Of a stretch of DNA of 64,000 bases, positions 62,643 through 64,000 are shown one piece after another (the stretch's first letter is position 1; each line of letters begins with the position of its first letter). The DNA comes from Avena insularis (Eukaryota; Streptophyta; Magnoliopsida; Poales; Poaceae). Under the pieces are notes generated by a model, which was given only the letters and a program-made list of their open reading frames with translations, searched no databases and was not told the DNA's origin. The stretch covers positions 168,798,927-168,862,926 of the forward strand of contig CM042691.1 of assembly GCA_023614405.1 (NCBI GenBank), in the 5' to 3' direction. The position numbers and the translations under genes are program-made.

Positions 62643-63494
62643 TGTCAGGCCAGGGCTTTAGGGGTACCCTAACCAACCGAGACCCACCGGTGGCTGGGCC
62701 ACAGCCTAGCCAGGCAGTTCACTCTATGAGTGAAGCGCTAGGCCTCGCTACGCTCAATGATGGAATATCCGTCTAAGGGGCCTCTAGAGGAGGATCCTTG
62801 ACCACAACCCACCTTCACGAGGACTTGTGGATCCCTTTGGCCCCGCCGGGATCACTAAGGCAATCTGCTTACCTCGGAAGAAGACAACAACACCAATAGG
62901 AGCATTGGATACTGCCCGGCTACGAACACGACACCCTTTCCTTTAGCTAAAGGCTAGGCTGACGAAGCCTCGACAGCGGAAGCCGTGTCTCCCCATTTCG
63001 GTGCAGGGAGCTAGTGGGTGGTGTGTCCCCACAGAAGGATGTCACCCACGACCACAACTTTACGGTAGACCGGCGTTCCTGAGGGTCTTGGACTTAGTTC
63101 ATGTAAAGTAGTCTTGTAGACCCACTCCCCTTGGGAGGCAATATGGTAGCCCTTCCTTCCCAAAGAATTGCGGAAGAGGTCCAGTGACACTATAAATGGA
63201 GAGCCACCGCAACCTTAGAAAGGGAACGATCCTTACGACTTGAAATCCTAGACTTACACTCACCATTGTACCCTCATGAAGCGCCGCAAGCAATACAACC
63301 AAGCAGGAGTAGGAACTTTACCTCCTCAAGAGGGTCCCGAACCTGGGTAAAAACCCTCCATGCCAACTCTCTGTCGTGTCTGAAGTGCCTTTGTAGCCTT
63401 CATCGTCGGAGAGATATAAACGCGTGTTCAACCACCTCATGAATCCAGGGCTCGCCGGTTCCCCTGTTCTTTCGTGGGACATCAATCTCCAACA
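62643..63494 (+). mobile_element. 5' LTR of a further gypsy-type element (F), partial in window
   Basis: It begins TGTCAGGCCAGGG and ends CTCCAACA, about 852 bp. A TATA-like box (CTATAAATGG, about 63190-63199) lies at the expected place. TTTGGCGTGAAAGGTAGGGGGC at 63495-63516 is the adjacent primer-site candidate. The element's internal region runs off the window, so the 3' LTR and target duplication are unseen. Confidence 0.7.
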
Positions 63495-63516
63495 TTTGGC
63501 GTGAAAGGTAGGGGGC

Positions 63517-64000
63517 TGAGGCGCGCTTTCAAGATCCTTACCGAGTTCGACGCCATGACGGCCCACAGCGGGGCACGCGCCGAGCCAAGAAAAGGCTCCC
63601 GATGTGCATCCGTACCGGGGTTTGTGCTGCTCGAAGCTCAAATGCTGCTCCGCTACACGCCAGAGGCGGCCGAAAGGAGGGCATGGCACGCTCGCCTTGC
63701 ATAGCTCCTCGGCAGTACAGACCCCGTGTCTGCACCTGCGGACAACGACGTGGCCCGGCGGCCACCACGGTGGGCGCCTCGCGAGAGCACGTACGACCAC
63801 CAGAGGGTGCTAGAGGTCGTCGCCTGCATACTCAACGGGTCCTAGGAAATCGCCTCTACACAAAACTTCAAGAAGATCTCTCGTGACATTGCGGCAGCAA
63901 GGCCAACGCTACCGCCTCACGACTCAAGTGGTCGCAGCAACCGGTCTCCTTCAACATTGAAGACCACCCTTATTTCACCCGGGTGGTGGGTATCATACCG
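63517..64000 (+). pseudogene. Start of element F internal region, possible gag leader
   Basis: The plus-strand frame around 63530-63704 reads LTEFDAMTAHSGARAEP and then LLEAQMLLRYTPEAAERRAWH. The latter resembles the helical leader upstream of gag in some grass gypsy elements, but this is from memory and weak. It stops at 63702-63704. The rest of the window shows no clear frame. Confidence 0.35.

Noticed and set aside
63318..63886. Several 60- to 160-codon frames on both strands at the right edge
   Set aside because: They overlap an LTR and primer site and are mutually exclusive; only a weak gag-leader similarity on the plus strand is worth noting.

Overview
The window is nuclear DNA of a grass, most likely a Pooideae-type cereal or forage grass. 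The evidence is a two-exon FKF1-type clock gene with grass-like GC-rich exons, several Stowaway MITEs, and about 49 kb of nested LTR retrotransposons. The species cannot be fixed from the sequence alone. The only intact-looking host gene is the FKF1 (Adagio-3-like) gene at 57479-60927 on the + strand. Nearly everything else is transposon sequence, mostly decayed.

Layout. 1-1277: GC-rich LTR-like fragment on the minus strand, running off the left edge. 1278-3539: unassigned DNA with a broken hypothetical ORF (2023-2619), a diverged tandem repeat and a hairpin. 3985-4560: C-terminal remnant of a Mutator-like (MULE) transposase on the minus strand. 4561-4639: scrambled junction. 4640-7284: 5'-truncated Ty3/gypsy element A, whose 3' part resumes at 56022. 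Inserted into A at a GGGAA target duplication is element B (7285-56021, minus strand, chromodomain gypsy, about 4-kb LTRs). B's left LTR is interrupted by element C (10869-23198, TSD CAAAG), which has three 3.75-kb LTRs separated by two short non-coding internal segments. B's right LTR is interrupted by element D (30717-53344, TSD TAAAA, + strand, gypsy with two RNase H domains). D also carries a spliced antisense gene between pol and its 3' LTR. One intron of that gene is interrupted by element E (41584-51083, minus strand), a non-autonomous copia-like element with a gag but no visible pol.

56022-56690 is the tail of A. 56845-57205 holds two Stowaway MITEs just upstream of FKF1. 57301-57405 has two exact evening-element 9-mers around a TATA-like box. 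57479-60927 is FKF1, with a 1592-bp intron that splits the LOV-domain photoactive cysteine codon and carries another Stowaway. Downstream are a poly(A) signal, a MITE-like palindrome, unassigned repeats, and an 850-bp LTR (62643-63494) with the start of another gypsy element running off the right edge.

How it fits together. FKF1 would encode a blue-light-sensing F-box/kelch ubiquitin-ligase subunit controlling photoperiodic flowering, and the evening elements fit its known evening phase. The retroelements form a dated-by-nesting stack: A is oldest, then B, then C and D independently inside B's LTRs, then E inside D. All gag-pol copies seen carry stops or frameshifts, so none looks autonomous now. 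I found no convincing wholly new biological system. The most unusual items are D's spliced antisense gene with E lodged in a 92-bp intron, C's triple-LTR structure, D's duplicated gag-like domain, and B's extra coiled-coil ORF.
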